Of a stretch of 64,000 bases of DNA, positions 44,119 through 54,598 are shown in pieces (positions within the stretch are counted from its first letter, which is position 1; each line of letters opens with the position of its first letter). Origin of the DNA: Viola odorata (taxonomy: Eukaryota > Streptophyta > Magnoliopsida > Malpighiales > Violaceae). The notes below the pieces were generated by a model. The model did no database searches. It was not told the DNA's origin and saw only the letters and a list, made by a program, of their open reading frames with translations. The DNA lies in contig OY829543.1 in NCBI GenBank assembly GCA_963691705.1, positions 32,263,523 through 32,327,522 of the forward strand, read 5' to 3'. The translations under genes and the position numbers were made by a program.

Positions 44119-45008
44119 CAATTTGGAAATAATTTTGTACTTAAGTTGCAGTTTCGACTTAAGTGTATGACCTATGTGTATGAACCTGTGTGTCTGAACT
44201 TATGTGTATGATTATGTGACCTATGTGGGTACAATGCGAACTTGGTGCTTTGTGAAAAACTAGCATTGCTGCTACAATTATGATAATTTTTGGGAGATGG
44301 ATTTTGTGTTTAATTTAGTACTATAAGAAGCCATGTGAGATGAATTGTAGTACCTATGTTGATCTCTTGACTATATCCATTACTTACTGTGTGAATTTCT
44401 ATAGATATTTACTGTGGGAATTGTCATCAATTATGCATCTTTCTTTTCTGTTCCATTTTAGGCAATTTGAAGCTTACATAGTAACATGTGTTGGTCTTCA
44501 TTTTTTCTAAAGAAACAACATTCAATGTATTTGAATTTTCCAAAAGTATAGTCTCATTTCATAAAACAAAATAGCTCCACAATACTGAATTTTGATAGAA
44601 TTACAAGAGTTTTTAATCTAGAAATTACAAGGATTAGCTCCACAATATCACCATACCTCAAGAACTTGAGGGAAAAAGATAGAAGTTGGCCTAAATCAAG
44701 AAAACATACCTCATAGAGAAACCAAAATCCTAAGATGAATCACAACAATTCTTCATGTTTCTGACTTCAAATCAGAAAGGAATGCTGAAAAGTAGCGCTA
44801 CGCTTGGTCATGAAAACAGGGCACTCAACATGCTTCTGGCAGAATTGGCTCATAGTTCCAACAAAAACCCTACAAAGTAGATCATTAATAGTATTATGCT
44901 TAGCAAACAGAACTTAATAACCAAAAATGCTAATCCTTTTACTCTCACACATTAAGTATAAACACCATTGCTTCCTTATCCTTTTACTCTCAGTCAATGA
45001 TCATCCCG
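44119..45008. other. Region between the convergent MULE genes
   Basis: AT-rich, presumed overlapping 3' regions. On minus, a GT at about 45,072 after the transmembrane segment and an AG at about 44,877 (CTTTGTAG) could bound an intron followed by a short last exon of the GRF gene; this is unproven. Confidence 0.45.
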
Positions 45009-45575
45009 TCAAAAAATAGCACATAAATTACATAAACCACAACAATAACAGAAAGAGGAAAAATCATTACCTATAAAAGAACTGCATTGACCCCTTCTAA
45101 GCAGCATCCAAATGTTCCTCACAATTAAAACAAAAATACATATAAAACAGCAGAAAACCAGACCGACTTTTACACCATTAAAAAAGGCAGCAGATTTCTC
45201 CAATCTCAATCTATCTAACTGGTCATGCAAATACGAAACCTCATCTGTTGTCTCCATATGGGCATCCTGCAAATTACTTAGCGTCATATTCAAGCACTTA
45301 ACTTCACGTTTTAGTTCTTCCTCACTATCTAACAACATATGAACGACATCTCTTGACCGTTGTGAAAATTGATTAACATCGTGCCATCTAAAATACTTAC
45401 ACTTATTTCTTGGACAATTGTAAAATCTTCTGCCGACGTTTTCCTCCTTCCAACAAACCCACAATTTCGCTTTCCAGCCAAAATCGCAAAATCTCGAAGG
45501 GCCAGAGTAACTGTCATCACCAACTTGAGTATTCCGCCTCCAAGTGCGACGCGAGGAGATGGAACTATCAGACAT
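45009..45575 (-). CDS. GRF-type zinc finger, coiled-coil, transmembrane protein encoded by the MULE
   Basis: ATG 45575 (MSDSSISSRRTWRR) lies about 110 bp inside the right terminal repeat, so the repeat probably supplies the promoter. Residues 30-66 match the plant GRF zinc finger: C30, C41, then GRRFYNCPRNKCKYFRWHD, with the GRxF signature and two later Cys. The usual CxC start is C-D-F here, so one ligand is lost. Residues ~82-127 are a coiled coil and 137-158 a hydrophobic membrane segment (VGLVFCCFICIFVLIV). Small GRF/coiled-coil/membrane proteins are common in plant genomes, with unclear roles. Convergence with MURA in one MULE recalls maize mudrB, but no sequence similarity to MURB is claimed. 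The frame is open; the true 3' end may involve an intron near 45,072. Confidence 0.75.
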   Translation of the reverse strand: MSDSSISSRRTWRRNTQVGDDSYSGPSRFCDFGWKAKLWVCWKEENVGRRFYNCPRNKCKYFRWHDVNQFSQRSRDVVHMLLDSEEELKREVKCLNMTLSNLQDAHMETTDEVSYLHDQLDRLRLEKSAAFFNGVKVGLVFCCFICIFVLIVRNIWMLLRRGQCSSFIGNDFSSFCYCCGLCNLCAIF

Positions 45576-45683
45576 TTTTCTTCAATTCGGTGGTTGAACC
45601 CTCTCCAATCCTTCTCCCTTTCACTACACTCTTCGCTTTTCCACTCCCAGAAATTCTAATCCTTACCAAAACCTAGCATTTAC

Positions 45684-46143
45684 ACCCGTTGATGTTTCGT
45701 GCGAGTTGATTGAAAGGATGGGGAAAATCAATTGAGTTTTTTAGGATTTAGGGTTTGTGTGTGTGTGAGCAGAGTTTGGGAGAAGGGAGAAGGGAGAAGA
45801 CGATGTTCGTTCAATGGGAGGGTAGAAAGTGAGTTGTAAAGAGTAAAAACCATGGTGGGGCCTACTTGTTTTATTTTTTTACAATATTGGTTTTTTTCTT
45901 TTCTGTTAATATTTTTTTAAATTTGTGGGTCCCGCTAAGTGGTCAGGTGTCATGTGAGGTGTCACATTTAATATTAAAATAATGAGATTTAACAGAAAAT
46001 TGAAACGTTACCGTCAATTTACACGATAAGGACCCCAGGCGGTTAACAGAGATGACGCCTGGGACCAAATTGAACAGAATTTAAAATGTGGGACGAACTA
46101 AAATAAAAATAATATCCATAGGGACCCTAGGGTGCTTTTTCCC
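45684..46143 (-). repeat. Right terminal inverted repeat of the MULE
   Basis: About 460 bp, inverted copy of 16542-16956. Confidence 0.9.
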
Positions 46144-46152
46144 CGAATATGA

Positions 46153-46845
46153 CCACCAGCTACCTAACCCTTTAAGGAGGTACTCTACTTTACATGTATG
46201 TGTTTTTTTGTAGAAAATTTATCCAGTCATCCAAAACTTAAAACAGCGGCTTGACCAGCGATATGGGGAGAATTTTGGACGGATATAAGAAGATTAATCA
46301 TGCAATGTTATTTTTTTTATCTACTCAATTAATGTGATTAATAGATCTAGATTTGACGTACTAACGAACTAATGGGTACAAATACAATATTGTTTTTTTT
46401 ATCAGTAAAATAAAACCAATATTGTTGTGACTTGTTGTCAGTACGTTGTTTTTTTTTGGTACCAATATTGTTAATTTTATTATAAACAAATTTTTTTATG
46501 ATATTTTTTTAAATGTCGTTTTGAGAGAGGATACAAGTATTAAGGAAAAATAAAAATAGAGTATTTTTTTAATAATAAATAATTATATATATTTTTTATT
46601 TTTAATAAATTGACCAATAAATATTCATATTTATTTTTTATATCAAATAAATTAATCATAAATTACCAAAAAAATTGTAAAACGACATTTCATTTTGAAC
46701 AAAATTTTATGAATAAAATGACATTTAATTCTAAATAGATGAGAAAAGATGTTTTCATTTTACTTTACAATTTTACCACTTAAAATAATAATATTAAAAT
46801 TCTGATACATTAATTAGTACTTTCTCCGTCTTTTATTAAATGACG
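46153..46845. other. AT-rich intergenic spacer
   Basis: No gene. At 46,818-46,845 the phrase TACTTTCTCCGTCTTTTATT resembles a degraded Stowaway end, but no matching right end was found. Confidence 0.5.
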
Positions 46846-47008
46846 CCCGCACTGTTCGTACGCATATCGAGGAGGCCGGATAACGCACTATTTGACCCCA
46901 AAAATTCTGAATTTTTTCTCGGATGTATGTTCGGAAAAAAATACGAAATTTTTTGGGGTCAAATAGTGCGTCATCCGACCTCCTCGATATGCGTATCTAC
47001 AGTACGGG
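46846..47008. mobile_element. Hairpin MITE with ~55-bp inverted arms
   Basis: Left arm from CCCGCACTGTTCGTACGCAT to about 46,905 and right arm from about 46,952 to 47,008 are near-perfect inverted copies (ATATCGAGGAGG, CGCACTATTTGACCCCAAAAA). The arms are much more GC-rich than the flanks. A 46-bp loop separates them. No target duplication was resolved. Confidence 0.75.
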
Positions 47009-48727
47009 AAATTGTTCATAAAATTTATTAGTCGGTAAAGGTTTTTAGTGTATCAGAATTCAAAAGCAACACTAGTCATGATTGTTGTGGCCATCCTGAT
47101 CGTGCAAAGTTTAAGTCCCATAATAATCCCATTGGGGCAAGATGAGAGTGGAGATGGAGGCCCAAGTTCCCAAAGAGATTGATTTGTGATTAGATGGGGT
47201 GGGGCTTACATGTTCTCTTTCTGTGAATTACTCAATGCCAACCAGAGCGGTATACTTGCCAATCACCATATGCCACGTATCTCCACACCTATGTACACTG
47301 TACACATATGTGTCTTCCTCTTTTTACGCTTATAATAAAAGGATTTACACGAAAAAGGAAAATGAGGAAATTAACAAGTGGGCCATTGTTTCATTTTTGG
47401 GCTCCCATTATGAACAAAAAGGAAAAAATTAGAATCATCACGTACATCATATTCAATTTTTAAAAAATATATATCATTTGATAAATCGGTCACTACATTA
47501 GTTGCATATTGTTATAGACTCGAGTTAAATAATAAAATTCTCCCTTATAAATTTTAACACAATTACATACTTAGAATTTGATCTTAAGGTGTCCGATTAA
47601 ACTTATCATGATTTCCACTAGGGAAAAAAATTAATTTATACTAAATTAGTAAAAACTTTTTCCTAATTTCCGTCCAAGGTGACGGGGCTCTAGGCAATTC
47701 CAATAGCTTCCTTATCATATCTCCATATTTTTAAAGAAAAAGTTAATTGTTAGTAATTACTTTTTAGCATAAATATTTCTAAATTTAAATAAATTTTTTT
47801 CTTAAATAATAAAGTATTTTTAATATGTATTTTTTTTACGGATAAGAAATTTTCAATGTTAATTTTAAACAATAGTAGTGGAGATATTAAATTTCTAATA
47901 CTGTGAATGTTATAATATTGATTAGCTAATACATAATTGGTGTCGAAAATCAATTACAACCGAATGAATTGCATCTCTTTTTGAGAATTAATAAGGTGAT
48001 GGTTGTTGTAAAATTAAGGTATTATTAAAGTTATTGTTGTAAAATTGAGGAGAGCACTTACTCCTTACATAACTTCCAAGTAATTCTCTCCGCTTCAATT
48101 CCCCGCTCTATCAACACATGTCTGCTCTAAAATAGCTCCATTAACACACGTCCATCTCCTATAACCTCCACATCCCTTTCTTATTTTTCCATAACAACAA
48201 ATTGTTATAAAAGAGAGAGTCTTTTCTTTCCTAGAAGATGATTAGATGATGATTGGTTCTTACTATTATGGTCCTGACTTCGTGTCAGAAGAGATCGTTT
48301 TATCTTGGCGGAATAAATTCCTTTAGGACAACATTTTTCGCGACTCGATCTTTATTTATTCTCAAAAATTTTCAAGTTCATGCACTTTTTAGTGATTTCA
48401 TGGAATTTTTTTCATTATTCTTATAATAGAAGCAGTTGAAAGAAGCGCTACAACCGATGTATAGCTAACTAAAATGGATGATCAATTATAGTTCAAATTT
48501 ATTTTTGAGGTTCACAACTGTGTTCTATGAAGAGGGAGTGCACAATCCTTCTGGTAAGAATAAATGGTATTTTTCAAGAATACAAACACAAATCCTAAAA
48601 TAAGGTATGCCATTCTCAATTCTTGTATTTCAATTAAGGTCGTAATTAAGCTATTAGAATACCATAGAACAAGTAAAATGAAAATAAGTAGGAGTTTTTA
48701 TAAAATCAATGGTGAGTAGGCAAAGTT
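47009..48727. other. AT-rich intergenic spacer
   Basis: No supported gene. The stretch 47,530-47,580 shares AAATTCTCCCTTATAAATTT with 5,068-5,092. Confidence 0.55.
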
Positions 48728-49610
48728 ATTTTTTTTATTTAAAAAATAAGTAGAGGATTTATTATCAAACTGTCATGAAGAACATGACCAAACAGTATAA
48801 GAAACAACTGCCAACGCATGGCAGCAAGCGCACACAGGCGCCCTAAAAACTAAGTTGATAAGAAACTAAACCAGCTAATACCCGAAACCAACTCAAAAAC
48901 CACTATCACGACTCAACAACCATGCTGAAGTCTGCAACATATCGTATGCGAACTGGTGGTCCTTACTTTTCAGCCACCAATGCCATAGGGAGAAGATCAT
49001 ATTTAAACACTGCAACTCGGAATACTCTTTCTGTCTAAAGATCACTGCATTACGTTGCTTCCATAGAGTCCAAATAACTGCATAAAACAGAGATGTCCAT
49101 CTCTTACCAGCATGCTTGTCGTAGGTAGGCAAATAGTTCCCCCATGTCCTCCATAAATCCGCTAAATTTTGGGGCTGGCACCACACCACCCGAAGCCACC
49201 TCATAACGAACTCCCACACCCTCCTTACAACCTCACAACGTAGGAAAAGATGGGTAACATCCTCTGGCTCCCTGTTACACATTGGGCAGATGTTCAGGGC
49301 TTCCGAAATCATATTGCGTCTCACTAGAAATGATCTAGTCACAATTCTATCCCTGAGCGTTAACCATAAGAAGAACTCCACTCTATACGGAACCAATCCA
49401 GTCCAACATGACCGAAGCAGAGGCCTAGTCTCGAGCCTCCTCGCTTCCCAAGTCTTATATCCCGAGTGCACCGTGTAGGTCCCCGATCGATCAAGATCCC
49501 AACTAAGAACATCTTGTTGTCCCCCCTGCTTGGAATAGGCAGCCGCTCACTCAAGCTCACCCAACAAGAAATGTTTAATAGCAATTTTGTTAATCGGCTA
49601 GTAACGTGAG
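48728..49610 (-). pseudogene. 5'-truncated L1-type LINE fragment on minus
   Basis: The frame 49471-48893 encodes the same LINE ORF2 tail as the copy at 14.5 kb: VHSGYKTWEARR, GLVPYRVEFFLWLTLRDRI, NICPMCNREPEDVTHLFLRC, LFYAVIWTLWKQRNAVIF, HWWLKSKDH. Upstream codons (SWDLDRSGTYTV) are in a second frame, so at least one indel is present near 49,490-49,540. After the TAG comes a 3' UTR with GTCATGTTCTTCATG and an A-rich end near 48,728-48,745. Endonuclease and RT domains are missing. Confidence 0.85.
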
Positions 49611-51171
49611 TGTTGTTACAATGGGATGTAGTTTCAATGACAAAATGTCAATGGAAAAATATTAATTATTGTATATTTAAATTATAATGTGCCAACAGTC
49701 TAATATTTAGTTAAGTGGTGCAAATATAAATGGGATTTTAATATACCATATTTTTCTTAATTGATTATGAAAATAAAGTGGATGATGGTTTTACCATTTG
49801 TGATATTAGAATCTTTGTATTATGGTATGTAATTAAGGTTCCAAAATTTAATTGTAATTTTATGTGGTATTTTAAATGGAAAGTAATTAATGGCTGGAAA
49901 GTATTTTGTACCAAAATTGTAATTTTGTACCAAAATTGTAATTTTGTTCATGAACGTTTATAGAATAAGTTTTATGGCTTAAGCTTAATTGTAATTTTTT
50001 ATGAGGTATCTTAATTAATGTTATAAATTTTTACTTAATGTGAAAATGATTCCTTAAGATACATTGTTGTTATACTAAAGATGGATATAAATTATTTTAT
50101 TTATGTTAATAATTGGTGCAATTAACATATTTAAACGAGAAGAATTGAATCTGTGGAAATTGATTAATGTTTAGTCTTACTATTTAAAATGAATTTAAAG
50201 TAATGATGCATGTGAAATTATTTTTAAGTGGGGTGGTTATTATTGCTATAGATTAATTTAAAAAAAAGGAAGTTTTGGGTATTAATATGAGCAATGCAAT
50301 TATTTCTTGATTAAAGTGGTAGTGATTAATTGTGCAGTGAATTGTCTAACAAATTATGTTTGCAGAGAGCTTATTTATGGAGGCAAATATAGAAGCATTC
50401 TTTCAAATGATGTAAATATTAAGTGTTGGTGCTCTTAAAGAAGTATTTACTCTCAGTTTTAATTTTTGTGGAATTATGTGGAGTTAAGTATGTACCAAAT
50501 ATATTTATCTGGTAGAATTAATTTTTATGCATAAACAAGTAGAATAATATTCGCAAATGTGGGGGTTCGAATATTATAATTATTGTTTTATTTATTTATT
50601 TTTAAAAAATGCCATGAAGTATACTAATACTTTTGTGAGTTTGTGGCAACAATGATATCACAAGTGTGATAATGGGCAAATAAATAAATGATAAGACATG
50701 TGGTAGCATAATGCTATCACAAGAACTTTGTGTTGAGATTTTTCTCAAGAATTGGACATTTTGTTGTCAAGTTTTTCTAGTACTCTTTAATGACGTACTT
50801 GTAGGGTACCATGAATTGTGGTATAATATATAATTTGAGTTTTCGCTATATTAGAGAATACTGTGATGATAATTGAATTTTATATTTAAATGTGATAAAA
50901 TCCACTAGTGATGTAATTTGATGATTCACTAGTAATGTTAATAATTTTTTGGATGAAATTCTACAACATGTAAGAATTCTATTGGGTGTAACACCTATGT
51001 ATCGATACATTGTAATTGTCAAGTTAAGGCTTCCAAATGTAGTTAAGCTATTGTTAAATGATGAGATTATTTTCGTTGACTAAAAGATGTCAGAAGTGTA
51101 TTTGGTTGATCCTCTAACTCAACATCAAGGGGAATAAGACTTGAGCAAAATTTTGAAATTAACAGTGATGG
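49611..51171. other. AT-rich spacer, possibly part of an old copia-type remnant
   Basis: No reading frame of note. A duplicated TACCAAAATTGTAATTTTGT lies at about 49,910-49,945. Confidence 0.45.
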
Positions 51172-51176
51172 GAACC
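51087..51176 (+). pseudogene. Possible copia-type pol end, split from 63,891-64,000 by element C
   Basis: ATGTCAGAAGTGTATTTGGT reads toward VYLVDPLT, reminiscent of the (A/V)DPLTK motif near the end of copia RNase H. The sequence joined across element C resembles the short 3' region after copia pol. No catalytic domain is visible upstream. Low confidence. Confidence 0.25.
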
Positions 51177-52735
51177 TGATCGTCACTCAAATGTACTTAA
51201 AATTTATCCTGATGCCTAAATGCACAAGTAAATGTGTACAGAGCAAGACAGAGTCGAACCACAGAGATTGAAGAAATAATGATTCAATTTAAGTGTATGA
51301 CAGGGAATAAATGCAACCAAACGTAAAAGTAACACTAGGGGGGGTTTGATGTTGATTAACGAATTAATCAACACAAAAGCGGGAGCTAACAAGAGCTAAC
51401 AAGACAATTAAATAAGACAGATATCCAGGGCACGAAAGTAAAACACAATCCAGGGCAAGATATATAAAAGCAATTCGAGGTCAAGAAAAGCAGTGAAACA
51501 GATAATAAGGAAGAGATCTTAGCAAAAGGTGTTCTCGGGTTGCTTTATAGGTCAGTTAATCATTGGCACAAAAATATTCTAGACTCAAGTACAGATCTGC
51601 TATAGGGGCCACGTTTCCACGTAGGTAGAAGCCACCCCCGTTTCCACATATGAGGTGGCCTTGACGTTTCGCCGTCCTCCCAAGCACGAATGCGGGGAGG
51701 CACTACTCAAAACACCCATGAAGCGGAGGCGAGACAGATCTAGGGCGTGACATCTCAGTTCGTCACGCTCGCATCACATACCCTAAATGACCGTTTACCC
51801 CTAGACAAAAGACCTCTCGTGATGACTTTCACTAGGTGTCTACTAATATCTCAAGGATTCACGTCAGTTATAACCAAGAGAATGACGTTACTCATGTAGA
51901 AATGAAAACAGTTGATCAGGCCCTAGACATTTCTAAATGAGCATGGGATTAAAACGGTAAACAACCATATGCAACAAGAGAATATATTAAACATGCATTA
52001 GGCCTCCTAACCGAACCTTACAACCCTTGAAACACCCTTTACTAAGAGGGTGGTACTTAGCTACTCATACTATAATATGAACAGTAGATAGTAATAATCA
52101 TGTAACAAAGGGAATAAAAGGAAAGGGATTAGAAAAAACTGAAGGATTAATTAATAATCAACGAGGAAAACTTGCTCCTTTACAAACAGGCGGTTGCTTC
52201 AAAATACCAAGAGAATAAGATCCCTAGAAATTAGGGTAAAAGATGAAGTGATGTAAAATATCCTTGGACAACCGTCCTTACAAAAACCCTAAAACTAAGC
52301 TTATATAGGCTAAAACTAGCTAGGGGACAAAATAGCTAAAGGGAGAGAGAAGCAATGGGGAATTGACAGCACATGTCCTTTCAAAGGAATATTTTAGATC
52401 TATGGCGCGCCTGGCATCTTCTAGAAGCGCATGGAATCCCGTGCGGATCTTTGAAGATGCTCCTCTTTGGTTTTCGCTTGAGAGAAGAAGCAAACTTATC
52501 GCGGGCGAGAGACAACTCACTGGTTTGGTTAGCGTCATGGGCTCAACGACAATCTGGTTTTCTAGGCCTTGACGCTGGAAATCCTAAAAAATACTCCAAA
52601 AATGCTTCTTTTCGATCTTTTCCTTCTATTGGCGCTGATCTGCAATAAAGATAGAAATAAGGGTTAAATGGCAGAATCATAACCCTAAAATGGCTAGAAA
52701 AGAAGGTAAAATCGCGTCTATAAAACATGCTATGA
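51177..52735 (-). repeat. Element C LTR (3' LTR in element orientation)
   Basis: 1559 bp. The end corresponding to CTATCA in the other LTR reads CTATGA. One loss lies between short TAGG direct repeats near 51,625. Confidence 0.92.
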
Positions 52736-54598
52736 AACATCCCCACACTGCCCCAATGCTCGCCCTCGAGCATTAACAAAATTGGAAAACTACCTCATGC
52801 AATAACATACATCTTCAACCCCCAACACACAAAATAGACATGACATCCGACAAATTGCACCCTACCAGAACATATCCAGACCTAGAAAAATGCCTACATC
52901 TGGCTGATAGGATAACGACCCTACCAACCAAACTTTTCTCGACCAAGCCTATTCACCAGCAGTCCTCACCTAGATATGTGTTTGCACTCACACTCGCAAC
53001 AAAATATGTGTTTCGGCTATCACTCAAGAATGCAAATAACACAACACAGGTAGAGCTTGCACGTCAATCTGAGTACTGTAGGTCACATGCGAGGGAAATC
53101 TAGCGATCAGAGGCGACTTTGCAAAAAGAAAAAAGGTAAAGGAAAAGGAAAAGGAAAAAGAAGGAGCAGGAGAGAGTACAGGGTGGAGCGAGATAAAAGA
53201 AACAGAGATAAAGGGAGAAGAGAAAGAAAATAAAAGAAAATAAAAGAAAAGGGGAAGAAAACAAATCTGGGGGAAGAATTCCTTGGCCTGAAAGAAGGCG
53301 AGACAGTGAGCAACACTCGCTGAAGAAGGATGATGGCGAGGGCTAGATGATGGCTTCGACTTTCTTCAGTGGGTGGGGAGATCTCTTGCTGCTTCGGGGG
53401 CTTGAATGGTTGCCTTCTGTTATGCCTGCTATGCTTTTATTCGAATATATATATATATATTTTGAAGAACTTGAAAAAGCAGGCATGCATTTACTTTTCC
53501 TCTTTTTCTGCACTGGAGCTGGCAAAGCTTTAAATACTGCTTGGGGCGCTTGGTTTCGAGGCTTCGGGATTTGACTTTTACTTCCCCACACTTGAATTTT
53601 AGTGCGGTGAGGAAGTAACGTTGCGTTGTTGTCGTGGCCTCGATACTTGATTTCTGCGCTCGCTCTTTTGTGCCCTTGATAATGCTTTCCTCCCCACACT
53701 TATCTTCTTCGGAATCTAGCCCTTGCCTTTTTGTGATGAAGAGTGTTACTCACCTGCCAAGGAAGAGACAAAGAAAGGGAGCAGATGGTTAGAAGTGAAT
53801 GGAGAATGGGAGTCGAGGGCATGAAAAAGGAAAGAGGAGAAGATGGAGAAAGAGAGGAAACAGATGAAAATAAAGATAAGAAAAGAAATGAAAAATAAAG
53901 ATAAGAAAATAAATTAAATTTTTTTGCAAAGTTTCTCATCGTTTCGTTGCTTTCCCTCGTCTAATGGTGCCTATACCCAGGGATATTATGCAAACCTAGA
54001 CAGTGCCTAGTCAAGCATTTCACTCAAGAATAAAAGGCATGAAGCTCGAAGTGCTCACGGGTTCAATTTTTGACTACTAGTGTCTAGGGCAAGATTGGAT
54101 ATAAGGGCTACAAGTCTAGATATGCATGGTCAGGCATAGATGCGATGAATGACATGTTTCTCTTATGCATCAAGAGTTAAAAATGCATGCCGATTATGAG
54201 GTTTTGAAAATCAGGTTGTGGGAAAATTTCCTAGCAAAGCTAAAATAAAATCCGAAAAACATGTAAACAGACACAAATAAATCCCTTTCCACACTTAGGC
54301 AGCGCATTGTCCTCAATGCGGGAAGGGCACACAAAGGAGTTCATGAAAAATTAAACGAGTACAGTACGAGATAAAGGAAAGCATAAAAATTGTTCAGAAC
54401 CCTCCTTGAGGGCAAGAAATGTAAAATTGTTCCGGGGGGGGGGGGGGGGGGGGGGGGGGGTGTTATTGAGGTAGGGGGTTTCTCCTGGCAACTTCAGCCG
54501 TCAAGGCCTAAAGTTCCATGAGAATCGCCTGGAGGAGTCGCGTCTGGGCGAGATCATAAACAAGCGTCAGGGTCGAGGGTTTGACTGTTGTTCATGCT
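52736..54598 (-). other. Element C non-coding region between env-like gene and 3' LTR
   Basis: Contains a GGGGCAGTGTGGGGATG purine-rich stretch (minus) next to the LTR that may act as polypurine tract, a GA-rich tract at 53,119-53,260, a short (AT)n run at 53,446-53,460, duplicated AAAATAAAGATAAGAAAA phrases near 53,866-53,910, and a poly-G run at 54,434-54,460. No supported gene. Confidence 0.6.
54434..54460. repeat. 27-base poly-G homopolymer
   Basis: Twenty-seven uninterrupted G on + (poly-C on the element's coding strand). Length may be imprecise, as homopolymers this long are error-prone in sequencing. Confidence 0.85.

Larger units (their letters stand above)
16542..46143 (+). mobile_element. 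Autonomous-type Mutator-like element (MULE) with two convergent genes, split by nested retrotransposons
   Basis: The ends are inverted copies beginning GGGAAAA(A)GGCACCCT. The flanks CGAATATGG (16533-16541) and CGAATATGA (46144-46152) form a 9-bp target duplication with one mismatch, as expected for the Mutator superfamily. Without the 23-kb insertion the element would be about 6.4 kb. It encodes a MURA-type transposase rightward (17362-44118) and a GRF zinc-finger protein leftward (45575-45009). Convergent genes that start next to each terminal repeat match the architecture of maize MuDR. The inner insertion (19662-42824) makes transposition as a functional unit improbable now. Confidence 0.93.

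Noticed and set aside
46818..46845. Stowaway-type left end (TACTTTCTCCGTC)
   Set aside because: No matching inverted right end with TA duplication was found nearby.
53107..53316. Phe/Leu/Pro-rich frame in element C 3' region
   Set aside because: Product of a GA-rich tract; no homology expected.
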